Shown here: positions 36,036 to 46,300 of the stretch, one piece after another
Layout of the letters: the number at the start of each line of letters is the position of its first letter
Position numbering within the stretch: the first letter of the stretch is position 1
Translations under genes and position numbers: made by a program
The notes under the pieces: model-generated
Databases searched by the model: none
Seen by the model: the letters and a program-made list of their open reading frames with translations, nothing else
What the model was told of the DNA's origin: nothing
Source of the DNA: Pseudochrobactrum saccharolyticum
GTDB taxonomy: Bacteria; Pseudomonadota; Alphaproteobacteria; Rhizobiales; Rhizobiaceae
Length of the DNA: 64,000 bases
Assembly: GCF_008801715.1 (NCBI RefSeq)
Contig: NZ_VZPG01000005.1
Location: 1 to 64,000 of the forward strand
Reading direction: 5' to 3'

Positions 36036-37562
36036 ATGGAAAAAACAGCCAAACCGGCTCATTACGCCCCGCTTTCCCTGTACGGGCTGCGTCAGGCAGC
36101 TCTGCTGACGGGCGTTGTGCTGTTTTCATCCGTGACCATATCCCAGGCACAAACCGTGCCCTCCGGTGCTCAAAATGACGCAATTGCCGATGTTATTGCG
36201 CAGAGCGAAGGCACTGAAAATATAACTTATGATGCCAATGGCCGTATCGTTGCACAGCCTGTAATCAATCCTGCAGTTCCGGCTGCACGCCCTGTTGCCG
36301 ACAGCGCTGTTCCGTTGAGCGAAGATATCAGCGGTTTACGCACCGGCCCCGCAGATGCAGGCAGAGCCGTTCGCGAAGGACGGGAAAATATGCCGGAAGG
36401 CGCCCTTGAAGGCCGCCCGCGTGCGCCTTTTGAAGCGGATCCGTTTGAACCGCAGGGCATTCGCGCCGGAAGTTTCATCTTACGTCCGTCGCTGGATCAG
36501 GGTATCCGCGCCACTAACAATGCCGATAACAGCGCAACCGGAACCAGCGGTGTCTTGTCCGAAACCGCATTGCGGCTGAATGCCCGTTCAGACTGGGCAA
36601 GCCATCTGGCCACACTGGATGCATCCGGTATCTTCGAGAGAAATCTCTCCGGCCAGTATGTTTCCAATCCGCGCGGGCAGATTGATGCTGCATTACGACT
36701 GGATATGAGTGATGAAACCCGTCTGAATTTCGGGCTTGGTTATTCTGTCAATCGTGAAGATTCATCTGATCCGAATGGTATCAGCGCCGCACGCACCCGC
36801 CCTCTGGTACAGAGCCTGAATGCGCAGGCCGGTATTGAGCGCGATATCGGCAAGATTTTTGCCAGTGCGATAGCACGGGTGAACAATACCCGTTACGGCA
36901 AAGCCAAATTATATAATGGCGACCAGCTGGATCAGAGCGACCGCAACAATACCTATGTCAGCATGACATTGCGCGGCGGTTTTGAGCTGAGCGCCGCCAT
37001 CCGCCCGTTTGCGGAAGTTGAAGTGGGTCGCCGGCTTTACCAGAACGATAATGGTCTGGATCGCAATGCAACCCAGCTCGGGCTTCGTACCGGTTTGCAG
37101 ATCAATACCGGTGAAAAACTGAACGGTGAGTTTTCTGTCGGTTATATAGGCGCACGCAGTGCAGATGACCGTCTGCAAGATACCGGCGGCCTGTCGGTGG
37201 ATGCAGCGATGAACTGGTCACCGCAGCGCGGCACCGATGTCCGCTTTGGTCTGCGCACTTATCTCGACAGCAGCCCGGATATTGGCGGCAATTCATCCAT
37301 TTTGTATCTCGCCAATATTGATGTCACCCGCATGATCCGCGCCGATCTCAGCGTGAATGCCCGCTTTGATGCTTCTATCCGTGATAATCGTGACGGCAGT
37401 GGTACCGATTATGGTATGGGCGCGGAAATCGGGGCGACTTATTGGTTCAACCGCTTCTTCGGTGTGGATGGCAAATTGCGCCATGAATTCATCAACAGCG
37501 ATGTGGCCAGCCGTAAATATAGCAGCAACAGCGTCTATCTCGGCGTAAAACTGCGCCGCTGA
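36036..37562 (+). CDS. Outer membrane beta-barrel protein
   Basis: A 508-residue exported protein. A signal peptide runs to about residue 39 (ending SQAQ), followed by a linker of about 100 residues with a VPAARPV motif, then about 350 residues of alternating polar/hydrophobic strands with aromatic girdle residues, ending in KLRR rather than the classical terminal Phe. It looks like the OMP_b-brl_2 type common in rhizobiales. A GTG at 35994 would extend it, but the ATG at 36036 begins directly before the signal peptide. Function is unknown; a porin or assembly role is possible. Confidence 0.82.
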   Translation: MEKTAKPAHYAPLSLYGLRQAALLTGVVLFSSVTISQAQTVPSGAQNDAIADVIAQSEGTENITYDANGRIVAQPVINPAVPAARPVADSAVPLSEDISGLRTGPADAGRAVREGRENMPEGALEGRPRAPFEADPFEPQGIRAGSFILRPSLDQGIRATNNADNSATGTSGVLSETALRLNARSDWASHLATLDASGIFERNLSGQYVSNPRGQIDAALRLDMSDETRLNFGLGYSVNREDSSDPNGISAARTRPLVQSLNAQAGIERDIGKIFASAIARVNNTRYGKAKLYNGDQLDQSDRNNTYVSMTLRGGFELSAAIRPFAEVEVGRRLYQNDNGLDRNATQLGLRTGLQINTGEKLNGEFSVGYIGARSADDRLQDTGGLSVDAAMNWSPQRGTDVRFGLRTYLDSSPDIGGNSSILYLANIDVTRMIRADLSVNARFDASIRDNRDGSGTDYGMGAEIGATYWFNRFFGVDGKLRHEFINSDVASRKYSSNSVYLGVKLRR

Positions 37563-37580
37563 CATAATTACAGTCGTAAT

Positions 37581-37610
37581 AAAAAAGCCGGTCACTGACC
37601 GGCTTTTTTA
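37581..37610. terminator. Bidirectional terminator between beta-barrel gene and galU
   Basis: Stem AAAAAGCCGGTCA/TGACCGGCTTTTT with a two- to four-base loop; A-run left, T-run right. Confidence 0.9.
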
Positions 37611-37616
37611 TTTAGC

Positions 37617-38510
37617 TCAAGACAACTTAATCGTCTTTAGCAATTCATCAATACTGACTTCGACCAGCGGGCGGATATCATGGCGCCACAGGGCAAAGGC
37701 CACATTGGCCTGAATGAAGCCCTCTTTGGAGCCGCAGTCAAAGGTACGGCCCTGATAATTAAAGCCGTAGAAATCCTGCTCTTTCGCCAGTTTCAGCATC
37801 GCATCAGTCAGCTGAATTTCGTTACCGGCACCCTTTTCCTGCTTGCTCAGCAGGTCGAAGATTTCCGGCTGCAAAATATAACGGCCGTTAATATAGAGAT
37901 TTGACGGCGCGGTACCTTTGGCTGGCTTTTCAACCATCTGGTTGATTTCAAAACCATTGCCGATTGCATTGCCTTTGCCGACAATACCATATTTGTGCGC
38001 TTCTTCCGGATCGCATTCCTGCACAGCAATCACATTGCCGCCGGTCTGTTCGTAAAGCTCAACCATTTCCTTGAGGCAGCCTTTTTTCGACTGCATCACC
38101 ATATCCGGCAGCAACAGTGCAAAAGGCTCGTCACCAACGATTTCGCGGGCACACCATACTGCATGGCCAAGGCCAAGCGGCACCTGCTGACGCGTGAAAC
38201 TGGTCGTACCAGGCTGCGGCTGCAGGCTCTGCATATGGTTCAGCTCATTGAGCTTACCGCGTTCCTGCAGCGTTGTGTAAAGTTCAACCTGAGCATCAAA
38301 ATAATCTTCGATCACCGCTTTATTACGGCCGGTCACAAAAATCAGATGTTCGATACCCGCTTCGCGCGCTTCATCAACCACATATTGAATGACCGGCTTA
38401 TCAACAACGGTCAGCATTTCTTTCGGGATTGACTTTGTGGCTGGTAAGAAACGTGTCCCCAGTCCGGCGACAGGGAAAACTGCTTTGCGGATTTTTTTAA
38501 CTGAACTCAT
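37617..38510 (-). CDS. galU: UTP-glucose-1-phosphate uridylyltransferase
   Basis: A 297-residue enzyme making UDP-glucose from glucose 1-phosphate and UTP for LPS, exopolysaccharide and cyclic glucans. The nucleotide-binding opening [20 protein letters not shown] and the [13 protein letters not shown] block are typical of GalU. GGGAAG sits before 38510; the frame extends to 38537 without good support. It converges on the beta-barrel gene over a shared terminator. Confidence 0.94.
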   Translation of the reverse strand: MSSVKKIRKAVFPVAGLGTRFLPATKSIPKEMLTVVDKPVIQYVVDEAREAGIEHLIFVTGRNKAVIEDYFDAQVELYTTLQERGKLNELNHMQSLQPQPGTTSFTRQQVPLGLGHAVWCAREIVGDEPFALLLPDMVMQSKKGCLKEMVELYEQTGGNVIAVQECDPEEAHKYGIVGKGNAIGNGFEINQMVEKPAKGTAPSNLYINGRYILQPEIFDLLSKQEKGAGNEIQLTDAMLKLAKEQDFYGFNYQGRTFDCGSKEGFIQANVAFALWRHDIRPLVEVSIDELLKTIKLS

Positions 38511-39099
38511 GTCACTTCCCGTTTTATCCGGTTTCAACCTACATCAAACAAACCTAAGCCACCGGTTATAATTTTTCTATTATCAACCTGTACTCTAGTC
38601 TCTTGCTAAACTTGATCTATAAAAGCCATTACAGCTAAACTATGAAAAAAGCCTGTACTTTCTAAAAGTTACGGTCACATTTCATGTGCGATTATTAACG
38701 CAGTTGAGCGTCTCTCATGCCCGAACAGAAGTTTCTTCACGTCCGGTTCATCAATGATGCAGTAATTCAGACAAGCCGAAATTACGCATATGCAGATCAT
38801 TCATTGTCTGATTATTATCTGCACTGTCTTAACAGTTTTTTGCCGGTTCTTAATTCCGGCACTGCATGGTAAACTAAATGCTAACTTCCGTGTGGCATAA
38901 ACAATGAACCTAGACCATTTCCCGCAAAATTGTGAAGTGATTTTGCATCCGGATAATGCGGCTAAAACCATTACCCGAGCGTAGTGAGCACCGGCAAACT
39001 GAACGACGCTCTTAATTGATTGCATTTTCGTACCCGCAACAATGCCTGTGTGCATTGTTATAATGCGAAATGCTAAAGTTTATATTCAGGGAGAAAAGC
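38511..39099. other. Intergenic region upstream of galU and lytic transglycosylase
   Basis: About 590 bases without a gene I can support. It holds one copy of the 37-bp dispersed repeat (38910-38946) and a GCCGG/CCGGC dyad near 38840 with no T-run after it. Promoters for both flanking genes are expected here but none is clear. Confidence 0.5.
38910..38946 (-). repeat. 37-bp dispersed repeat, copy 1
   Basis: Read on the minus strand this aligns without gaps over 37 bases to the copy at 41768-41804, with about eight mismatches. Both begin GCAAAA, contain CTTCACA and end in a TAG. Similar short repeats are scattered through rhizobial intergenic DNA. Confidence 0.55.
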
Positions 39100-40335
39100 A
39101 TGCTTCGAACCCATATTTTCAAAAGCCGCTTCTGGAAGACCGCAGCAACAACAGCCTCTGCGGCTGCCTTGTCGCTTATTCTGACAACCGGCTATGCATC
39201 TGCCGATGCTCAATTTCGCAAATGGGTTTCCAGTTTTCGCCCTGTAGCCCTTCAGAACGGGATTGCTCCGGCCACTTTTGACCGTGCTTTTGCCGGTGTG
39301 AATGCGATTGATCCTGAAGTGCTGCAAAAAGCGCGTTATCAGCCTGAATTTACCTCCCCTGTCTGGGAATATATCGACAACCGTGTCAACGAGCATTCTA
39401 TCGGCACCGGTCAGGCCATGGCGCGCAAATGGGGCAAAGCCCTCAATGCGATTGAAAAGCAATATGGCGTAGACAAAAATGTGCTTCTGGCTATCTGGTC
39501 AATGGAAACCGGCTATGGCGAGATGATGCAGCGCCCCGATGTGATGCGCGATGCGATCCGCTCGCTGGCCACACTGGCCTATGCCGACCAGCGCCGCGCC
39601 AAATATGCCCGCACGCAGCTGATTTCAGCGATGAAGATTCTCCAGACCGGTGATATTGACCGCGGACATCTGAGCGGTTCATGGGCCGGTGCAATGGGGC
39701 ATACCCAGTTTATCCCGACCAGCTATCAGGCCTATGCGGTTGATTTTGATGGTAACGGCAAACGCGATATCTGGAATTCCGTGCCGGATGCGCTGGCAAC
39801 CGCTGCCAATCTTCTGCGTAAAAATGGCTGGGAGCCTGGCCGCACATGGGGTTACGAAGTGGTTCTGCCTGCTTCGGGTAAGTTCCCGTCCGGCAGCCTG
39901 AGCATTGCTGAATGGCGCCGTCTGGGACTGGTCCGCGCCAATGGCCGTCCGTTCCCGAGTGATGCTGAAAAAGCCACGCTGAAAGTCATGGATGGCCGCA
40001 GCGGCCCTGCCTTCCTGATGACCAAGAACTTCTTCGTTATCAAGCGCTATAATAATGCGGATAAATACGCTCTCGGCGTGGGTCTTCTGGCTGACCGCGT
40101 TGCCGGTTATCAGGGTTTGGTACAGGACTGGAACCGTCCTTTCACACCAATCTCCATGAAAGAACGTGAAGAACTGCAAACGCATCTGCGTGCACTCGGC
40201 TATTATGACGGCAATATTGACGGCAAAATCGGCTCAAGTTCACGTAAGGCGATTGAGGCCTTCCAGCAGCGCAACGGGCTGTCACCTGACGGCCATCCGA
40301 GCAAAGAAGTGCTCAGCGTTCTGCGCCGCCGCTAA
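39100..40335 (+). CDS. Lytic murein transglycosylase with peptidoglycan-binding domain
   Basis: A 411-residue periplasmic enzyme of the MltB/SLT_2 family that cuts peptidoglycan to 1,6-anhydromuropeptides. Signal peptide about 1-37 (ending ASADA), catalytic domain about 40-330 with the catalytic glutamate in WSMETGYGEM, then a PG_binding_1 domain at about 345-405 (LRALGYYDGNIDGKIG). Without a lipobox it is soluble rather than lipid-anchored. GGGAG six bases before 39100 decides the start over 39070. Confidence 0.92.
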   Translation: MLRTHIFKSRFWKTAATTASAAALSLILTTGYASADAQFRKWVSSFRPVALQNGIAPATFDRAFAGVNAIDPEVLQKARYQPEFTSPVWEYIDNRVNEHSIGTGQAMARKWGKALNAIEKQYGVDKNVLLAIWSMETGYGEMMQRPDVMRDAIRSLATLAYADQRRAKYARTQLISAMKILQTGDIDRGHLSGSWAGAMGHTQFIPTSYQAYAVDFDGNGKRDIWNSVPDALATAANLLRKNGWEPGRTWGYEVVLPASGKFPSGSLSIAEWRRLGLVRANGRPFPSDAEKATLKVMDGRSGPAFLMTKNFFVIKRYNNADKYALGVGLLADRVAGYQGLVQDWNRPFTPISMKEREELQTHLRALGYYDGNIDGKIGSSSRKAIEAFQQRNGLSPDGHPSKEVLSVLRRR

Positions 40336-40348
40336 ATACGACTTATTG

Positions 40349-40377
40349 TCAGGCCGGTTAATCCGGCCTGATCCTTT
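40349..40377 (+). terminator. Hairpin after the lytic transglycosylase gene
   Basis: Nine-bp perfect stem TCAGGCCGG/CCGGCCTGA with a TTAAT loop, followed by TCCTTTAT, a weak T-tract. Confidence 0.6.
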
Positions 40378-40442
40378 ATACTGCCGCATATATGCGTTCT
40401 AAACGGCAAATGCAGCAGAAGGCTTAAGGGTTGAAACCCGTT

Positions 40443-41690
40443 ATGACAGATCAAACAGTCACACAGAACAAGATCAGAGCGGGCTTGCTCAGCCTGCAAT
40501 CCTTAACTGTGGCTTTCGGCCTGACCGTATTGCTGGCAACTCCCGCCACTGCACAGACACAAATGGCAGAGCCGGACAGTGCCCCCACTCTCATTGCCCA
40601 GCAATATCCGCAGCAACAAAAACGCCGTACATTGCTGGATATATTATTCGGAAATCCCGCACAGCCCAGACAGCAGGAAGTCACCCGCCCTCCGGTTCAG
40701 CAGCCGCAGCGGCGCTCGGCACCGGTGAAGAAAAAGCCCGTTGTTACCAAGCCTAAACCAGCCATTATTACACCGCCGCAACCGGAAGCCGTCGCAAAGA
40801 ATCCCGATGCGCGGAAGATTATGGTTATTGGTGATTTTATCGCCGGTGGTCTTGCAGAAGGGCTGACAGAGACATTTTCCCAAACTGCGGATTTGCAGGT
40901 TATCAACCGGACCAATGGCTCATCAGGCTTTGTTCGTCAGGATTATTATAACTGGAGCAAAGAACTTCCGGCCATTTTGACTGAGCAGAAACCTGCCGTC
41001 GTCGTTATGATGATCGGGGCGAATGACCGCCAGCCGCTCACACAGAAAAGCGTCAGTGTTGCCGCCGATACGGATGAGTGGAAGAAACTGTATCAGTCGC
41101 GGGTTGATGAATTTCTGCAAGTCACAGCGAAATCCGGCGTGCCTGTTGTCTGGATCGGCCAGCCGCCCTATCAATCTTCTTCACTGTCTCAGACCATGTT
41201 GTCGCTGAACAAGATTTATAAGACTGCGGCAGAACAAGCCGTTACAACGGAAGATACAACACCTCAGGTTGTTTTCGCCGATGTATGGGACGGTTTTGTC
41301 GATGATAAAGGCAGCTTTACTCAGACCGGTGTTGATGTGAACGGTCAGACGGTACGCCTGCGCGGCAATGACGGAATTAATATGACCGCAGCCGGCAAGC
41401 GAAAACTGGCTTTCTATGCGGAAAAACCATTGCGTCAATTGCTGAAACTCTCATCACCGGATGCTCCTGTTTCACCTGACAGTAAAAGCAATGAACCTAT
41501 GGCTTTGCCGGTGCAGAAAGAAATCACCCGTATCGGGCCAATGAAACTCAATGATCTGGATCAGTCCGGTGATGATACACTGCTGGGTGATACAACAGTG
41601 ATCAGCAAAACCGCTGCTGCAGCGAACAAGCCTGCTATGAAAGCAGCTCCGCATGGCCGTGCGGATGATTTCAGCTGGCCACGCCCTTAA
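40443..41690 (+). CDS. SGNH-fold DUF459 family periplasmic protein
   Basis: A 415-residue exported protein. N-terminal signal/anchor to about residue 36, a Pro/Gln/Arg/Lys-rich linker to about 115, then an SGNH-hydrolase-like domain (about 120-330). Block III is intact (MIGANDRQ), but block I reads VIGDFIAG where active enzymes have GDS, and block V reads DGINMT where DxxH is expected. The usual Ser and His nucleophile dyad therefore appears missing, suggesting a binding role. A TTG at 40431 is an alternative start. It follows the lytic transglycosylase, in keeping with an envelope role. Confidence 0.8.
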   Translation: MTDQTVTQNKIRAGLLSLQSLTVAFGLTVLLATPATAQTQMAEPDSAPTLIAQQYPQQQKRRTLLDILFGNPAQPRQQEVTRPPVQQPQRRSAPVKKKPVVTKPKPAIITPPQPEAVAKNPDARKIMVIGDFIAGGLAEGLTETFSQTADLQVINRTNGSSGFVRQDYYNWSKELPAILTEQKPAVVVMMIGANDRQPLTQKSVSVAADTDEWKKLYQSRVDEFLQVTAKSGVPVVWIGQPPYQSSSLSQTMLSLNKIYKTAAEQAVTTEDTTPQVVFADVWDGFVDDKGSFTQTGVDVNGQTVRLRGNDGINMTAAGKRKLAFYAEKPLRQLLKLSSPDAPVSPDSKSNEPMALPVQKEITRIGPMKLNDLDQSGDDTLLGDTTVISKTAAAANKPAMKAAPHGRADDFSWPRP

Positions 41691-41701
41691 AAAAAGCCTC
41701 A

Positions 41702-41748
41702 AGAGCGGCTCCGGTTAAGATTAAATAGCTGGAGCCGCTCTATCTTTT
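41702..41748 (+). terminator. Inverted repeat after the DUF459 gene
   Basis: Eleven-bp stem AGAGCGGCTCC/GGAGCCGCTCT (41702-41712 with 41731-41741) and an 18-base loop, followed by ATCTTTT. Confidence 0.6.
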
Positions 41749-41767
41749 AGTTTACGCATTATCCTAC

Positions 41768-41804
41768 GCAAAACCGCTTCACACTTTTGCTGGAAATGCT
41801 TTAG
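41768..41804 (+). repeat. 37-bp dispersed repeat, copy 2
   Basis: Plus-strand copy of the repeat also found at 38910-38946 (minus) and in part at 29363-29378. It lies just after gltD, between two convergent genes, and could form a short GCAAAA/TTTTGC hairpin. Confidence 0.55.
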
Positions 41805-41820
41805 CGAGGCCTTTCTTCAT

Positions 41821-43290
41821 TCACGCAGGCAACAGACTTGCGCCCATCAATTGCAGATCAATAGCTCTTGCAGCCTGCCGCCCTTCACGGATTGCCCAGA
41901 CAACTAATGACTGGCCGCGACGTACATCACCCGCTGCAAAGAGTTTTGGTATAGATGTGTGATAATCCGTCTCATTGGCCATCACGCTCTCACCGCCACG
42001 GGCATCTTTTTTCAGCTTCAGCCTGTCACCGAGTTCCGGCAACACGCCCTGCTTGGCAGGGCCGCTGAAACCAAGGGCAATGAATGCAAGATCAGCCTGC
42101 AAAATAAACTCCGAACCGGCAATTGGCATGCGCCGTTCATCCACTGCACTGCAAAGCACATGGGTCAGTTGGCCGTCTTCGCCGCCAAAGCCAAGTGTTG
42201 CCACCTGAAACTCACGCATAGCGCCTTCCGCCTGACTGGACGAAATACGGATCTTTGTCGCCCAATAAGGCCACACGCCGAGCTTATCTTCCCGTGCCGG
42301 TGGTTCAGGACGAATATCCAGCTGCGTGACCTGCACTGCGCCCTGCCGGAACGCCGTGCCCACACAGTCAGAAGCCGTATCGCCACCGCCGACAACCACA
42401 ACCCGTTTGCCTGCTGCCGAAATACTATCTTCCAATGCCCAAGCACGCGACTGTTCATCTTCCCCTGCAACACGGCGGTTTTGTTGCACCAGATAAGGCA
42501 TGGCATCATAAACACCATTTAAGTCAGAACCAGGCAAAGCCGGATCGCGTGGTGTTTCCGCCCCGCCGCAATAGAGCACGGCATCATAATCTTTGAGCAA
42601 TTGCTTGACCGCAATGTCCTTGCCAATTTCCACGCCGCAATGGAACGTCACCCCCTCGCCTTCCATCTGGGTGATACGGCGGTCAATCAACTGCTTTTCC
42701 ATTTTGAAGTCAGGAATACCATAGCGCAGCAAACCACCCGCACGGCTTTCCCGTTCATAAACATCCACACCGTGACCAGCACGTGCGAGCTGTTGTGCAG
42801 CGGCCAGACCTGCAGGACCCGAGCCGATAATCGCGACACGTTTTCCGGTCTTAACAGCCGCGATTTGCGGTTGTATCAGACCCAGTTCGAAAGCCTTGTC
42901 AGCCAGTGCCTGCTCAACGGTTTTGATCGCCACCGGCATATCTTCCAGATTAAGCGTGCAGGATTCCTCGCACGGTGCAGGGCAAATCCGCCCTGTAAAT
43001 TCCGGAAAATTATTGGTGGAATGGAGATTGGCAATCGCCTCTTCCCACTGCCCCGCATAGACCAGATCATTCCAGTCCGGAATCTGGTTATTCACCGGAC
43101 AACCGCTGTCACCGCTTTTATCGCCATGGCAGAACGGCACACCGCAATCCATGCAGCGTGCTGCCTGTTTCTGCACTTCCGGTTCACTCATCGGCAGAGT
43201 GAATTCACGAAAATGCCTGATGCGATCCGATGCCGGCTGATATTGCGCAACCTGCCGGTCGATCTCCAGAAAACCTGTAACTTTACCCAT
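41821..43290 (-). CDS. gltD: Glutamate synthase (NADPH) small subunit
   Basis: A 489-residue flavoprotein that passes electrons from NADPH to GltB for glutamate synthesis. The N-terminal region carries the Cys clusters CMDCGVPFC and CPAPCEESC for 4Fe-4S centres, then an FAD-binding [18 protein letters not shown] and an NADPH-binding [11 protein letters not shown]. The frame stays open to 43431 inside gltB, but the conserved start [13 protein letters not shown] is at 43290. The gap to gltB is 31 bases, so the two form one operon. Confidence 0.95.
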   Translation of the reverse strand: MGKVTGFLEIDRQVAQYQPASDRIRHFREFTLPMSEPEVQKQAARCMDCGVPFCHGDKSGDSGCPVNNQIPDWNDLVYAGQWEEAIANLHSTNNFPEFTGRICPAPCEESCTLNLEDMPVAIKTVEQALADKAFELGLIQPQIAAVKTGKRVAIIGSGPAGLAAAQQLARAGHGVDVYERESRAGGLLRYGIPDFKMEKQLIDRRITQMEGEGVTFHCGVEIGKDIAVKQLLKDYDAVLYCGGAETPRDPALPGSDLNGVYDAMPYLVQQNRRVAGEDEQSRAWALEDSISAAGKRVVVVGGGDTASDCVGTAFRQGAVQVTQLDIRPEPPAREDKLGVWPYWATKIRISSSQAEGAMREFQVATLGFGGEDGQLTHVLCSAVDERRMPIAGSEFILQADLAFIALGFSGPAKQGVLPELGDRLKLKKDARGGESVMANETDYHTSIPKLFAAGDVRRGQSLVVWAIREGRQAARAIDLQLMGASLLPA

Positions 43291-43321
43291 TTTAAAAACC
43301 TGTTCTTTTCTGAAGTTCGGA

Positions 43322-46300
43322 TTATTCTGCGGCAACCGGATTGCGCAGAAGTTCCATCTCTTCCAAGGCACGGCGATATTCGACCGGCATGACTTTGACG
43401 AATTTCGGACGATACTGTTCCCAGTTATCAAGGATCATCCGTGCCTGCTCAGACCCCGTATAATGATGATGATTGGCCAGCAACTGTGCCAAACGTTCCT
43501 CATCGTGACGGGTCATATTGCCGGAAACATCCACGCGGCCTTTATGCATCAGATCACCGCCGTGATGATGCAGCTTTTCGAGAATGTCGTCCTCTTCTGG
43601 CACCGGCTCCAGTTCGACCATCGCCATATTGCAACGCTGGGCAAAATCACCGGCTTCATCCAGCACATAGGCCACGCCGCCGGACATACCGGCCGCAAAA
43701 TTGCGCCCTGTCTCGCCAATCACAACCACCACACCGCCGGTCATATATTCGCAGCCGTGGTCACCCACGCCTTCAACAACCGCAACGGCACCGGAATTAC
43801 GCACGGCAAAACGCTCGCCCGCCTGTCCGCGAATATAGCACTCACCTTCAATCGCGCCGTAGAGCACAGTATTGCCCGCAATAATCGCCTCATCGGCCTT
43901 GAGCCGGCTGTCTTCACTCGGACGGATAATAATCCGCCCGCCGCTTAAGCCCTTGCCGATATAATCATTACCTTCGCCATGCAGTTCGAAACTGATGCCA
44001 TGTGCCAGAAAGGCTGCGAAAGACTGCCCCGCAGTACCATTGAAACGCACCTGAATCGTATCTTCCGGCAGACCTTTATGGCGGTAACAGCTGACCAGCG
44101 CACCGGACAACATCGCCCCTGCCGAGCGATCGGTATTTTTAATGCTGCGGATAAGCGTAACCTTCTCACGATTTTCCAGTGCCGGTGCGGCAGCTGCAAT
44201 CAGATCACGATCCAGCACATCATCAATCGGATGCTGCTGCAATTGCGTATGGCGCAGCTGTGCCTCATCGCCAGCGATTGCCGCATAAGGGCGATAGAAA
44301 ATACGGCTGAAATCCAGCCCCTGTGCCTTCCAGTGATTAATCGCTGCTTGCTTTTCCAACAGGTCGGAGCGACCGATAATCTGCTCCAATCTGGTAAAGC
44401 CAAGCTCGGCCAGCAGCACGCGCACTTCTTCCGCCAGATAGAAGAAGAAGTTAATCACATGCTCCGGTGTGCCTTTGAAACGCTGACGCAGCACAGGATC
44501 TTGGGTCGCCACACCAACCGGACAAGTATTGAGATGGCATTTGCGCATCATGATACAACCGGCAGCAATCAGCGGCGCGGTGGAGAAACCGAATTCATCC
44601 GCACCCAGCAAAGCACCGATAATCACATCACGACCGGTACGCAAACCACCATCGACCTGCAATGCAATGCGCGAGCGCAAACCATTGAGAACCAATGTCT
44701 GATGCGTTTCCGCCAGTCCTGTTTCCCAAGGGGAACCGGCATGTTTCAGCGAAGTCAGCGGCGATGCACCGGTACCGCCGTCATAACCGGAAACGGTGAT
44801 ATGATCGGCACGTGCCTTGGCAACACCGGCAGCAACCGTACCGACGCCGACTTCCGACACCAGCTTGACCGAAATATCGGCTTGCGGATTGACATTTTTC
44901 AGGTCGAAAATCAGCTGTGCCAGATCTTCAATGGAATAGATATCATGATGCGGCGGCGGTGAAATCAAGCCGACACGCGGGGTGGAATGACGTGTCTTGG
45001 CAATTGTCGCATCCACTTTATGCCCCGGCAACTGACCGCCTTCACCGGGCTTGGCACCCTGCGCCACCTTGATCTGAATCATGTCGGCATTGACCAGATA
45101 TTCCGTGGTCACGCCAAAACGTCCTGATGCCACCTGCTTGATCGCCGAGCGTTGCGGATTTGGTGAACCGTCACGCAGCGGGTAGAGACGATCCGGCTCT
45201 TCACCACCCTCACCGGTATTGGACTTGGCACCCATCCGGTTCATGGCAACGGCCAGTGTTGTATGTGCTTCACGCGAGATCGAGCCGAAGGACATCGCAC
45301 CGGTTGAAAAGCGCTTGACGATTTCAGCCGCAGGCTCAACTTCTGCCAGATCAACCGGCCTCTTTCCGCGTTCACCCGCGCGCTTTAAGTGGAACAGGCT
45401 GCGGATGGTTTTGGCTGCCGCAGAACGGCTATTGAGCATTTCGGAATATTCCGCAAAGCTCTTCGGATTGTCATTGCGCACAGCATGTTGCAGCTTGGCC
45501 ACCGCATCCGGCGACCACATATGCGCCTCACCGCGAATACGATACGCATATTCACCGCCCGCAGGCAGCGCACCGGTACCGCCGATTTCTTTCACAAAGG
45601 CCGTGTTGTGCCGTAGCACAGTTTCCTGCGCCACTTCAGTTAACCCCACACCTTCAATCATCGAAGCGGTGCCGAAGAAATACCGGTCAACAAAATCCTG
45701 TTTTAAGCCGATGGCATCGAAAATCTGCGCACCACAATAGGACTGATAGGTGGAGATGCCCATTTTTGACATCACCTTCAGCATGCCTTTGCCGATCGAC
45801 TTGATATAACGGCTGACAATCTCACTACTATCCACCTCAGGTGGAAAATCCCCGCGCTGATGCATGTCGGTCAGCGTATCAAAAGCGAGATACGGATTGA
45901 TCGCCTCGGCACCATAACCGGCAAGGCAGCAGAAATGATGGACTTCGCGCGGTTCACCGCTCTCAACCACCAGCCCCACAGATGTGCGCAGACCCTTACG
46001 GATCAGATGATGATGCACGGCAGCCGTTGCCAGCAAAGCCGGAATGGCGATACGGTCAGGCCCGACCTGCCGGTCAGACAGGATGATAATATTATAGCCG
46101 CCATGCACCGCCGCTTCCGCACGGTCGCACAGACGTGCCAATGTGCCATCCATACCCGCCGCGCCTTCATTCACCGGATAGGTAATATCCAGTGTTTTGG
46201 TATCAAAACGGTCTTCCGAATGGCCAATGGAGCGGATTTTTTCCAGATCAGCATTGGTCAGGATCGGTTGGCGCACTTCCATACGCTTGCGCCGTGAGGT

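Noticed and set aside
38836-38860. GCCGG/CCGGC hairpin as a terminator
   Set aside because: The T-run lies upstream of the stem, and the opposite strand is followed by A residues, so it cannot act as a normal terminator either way.
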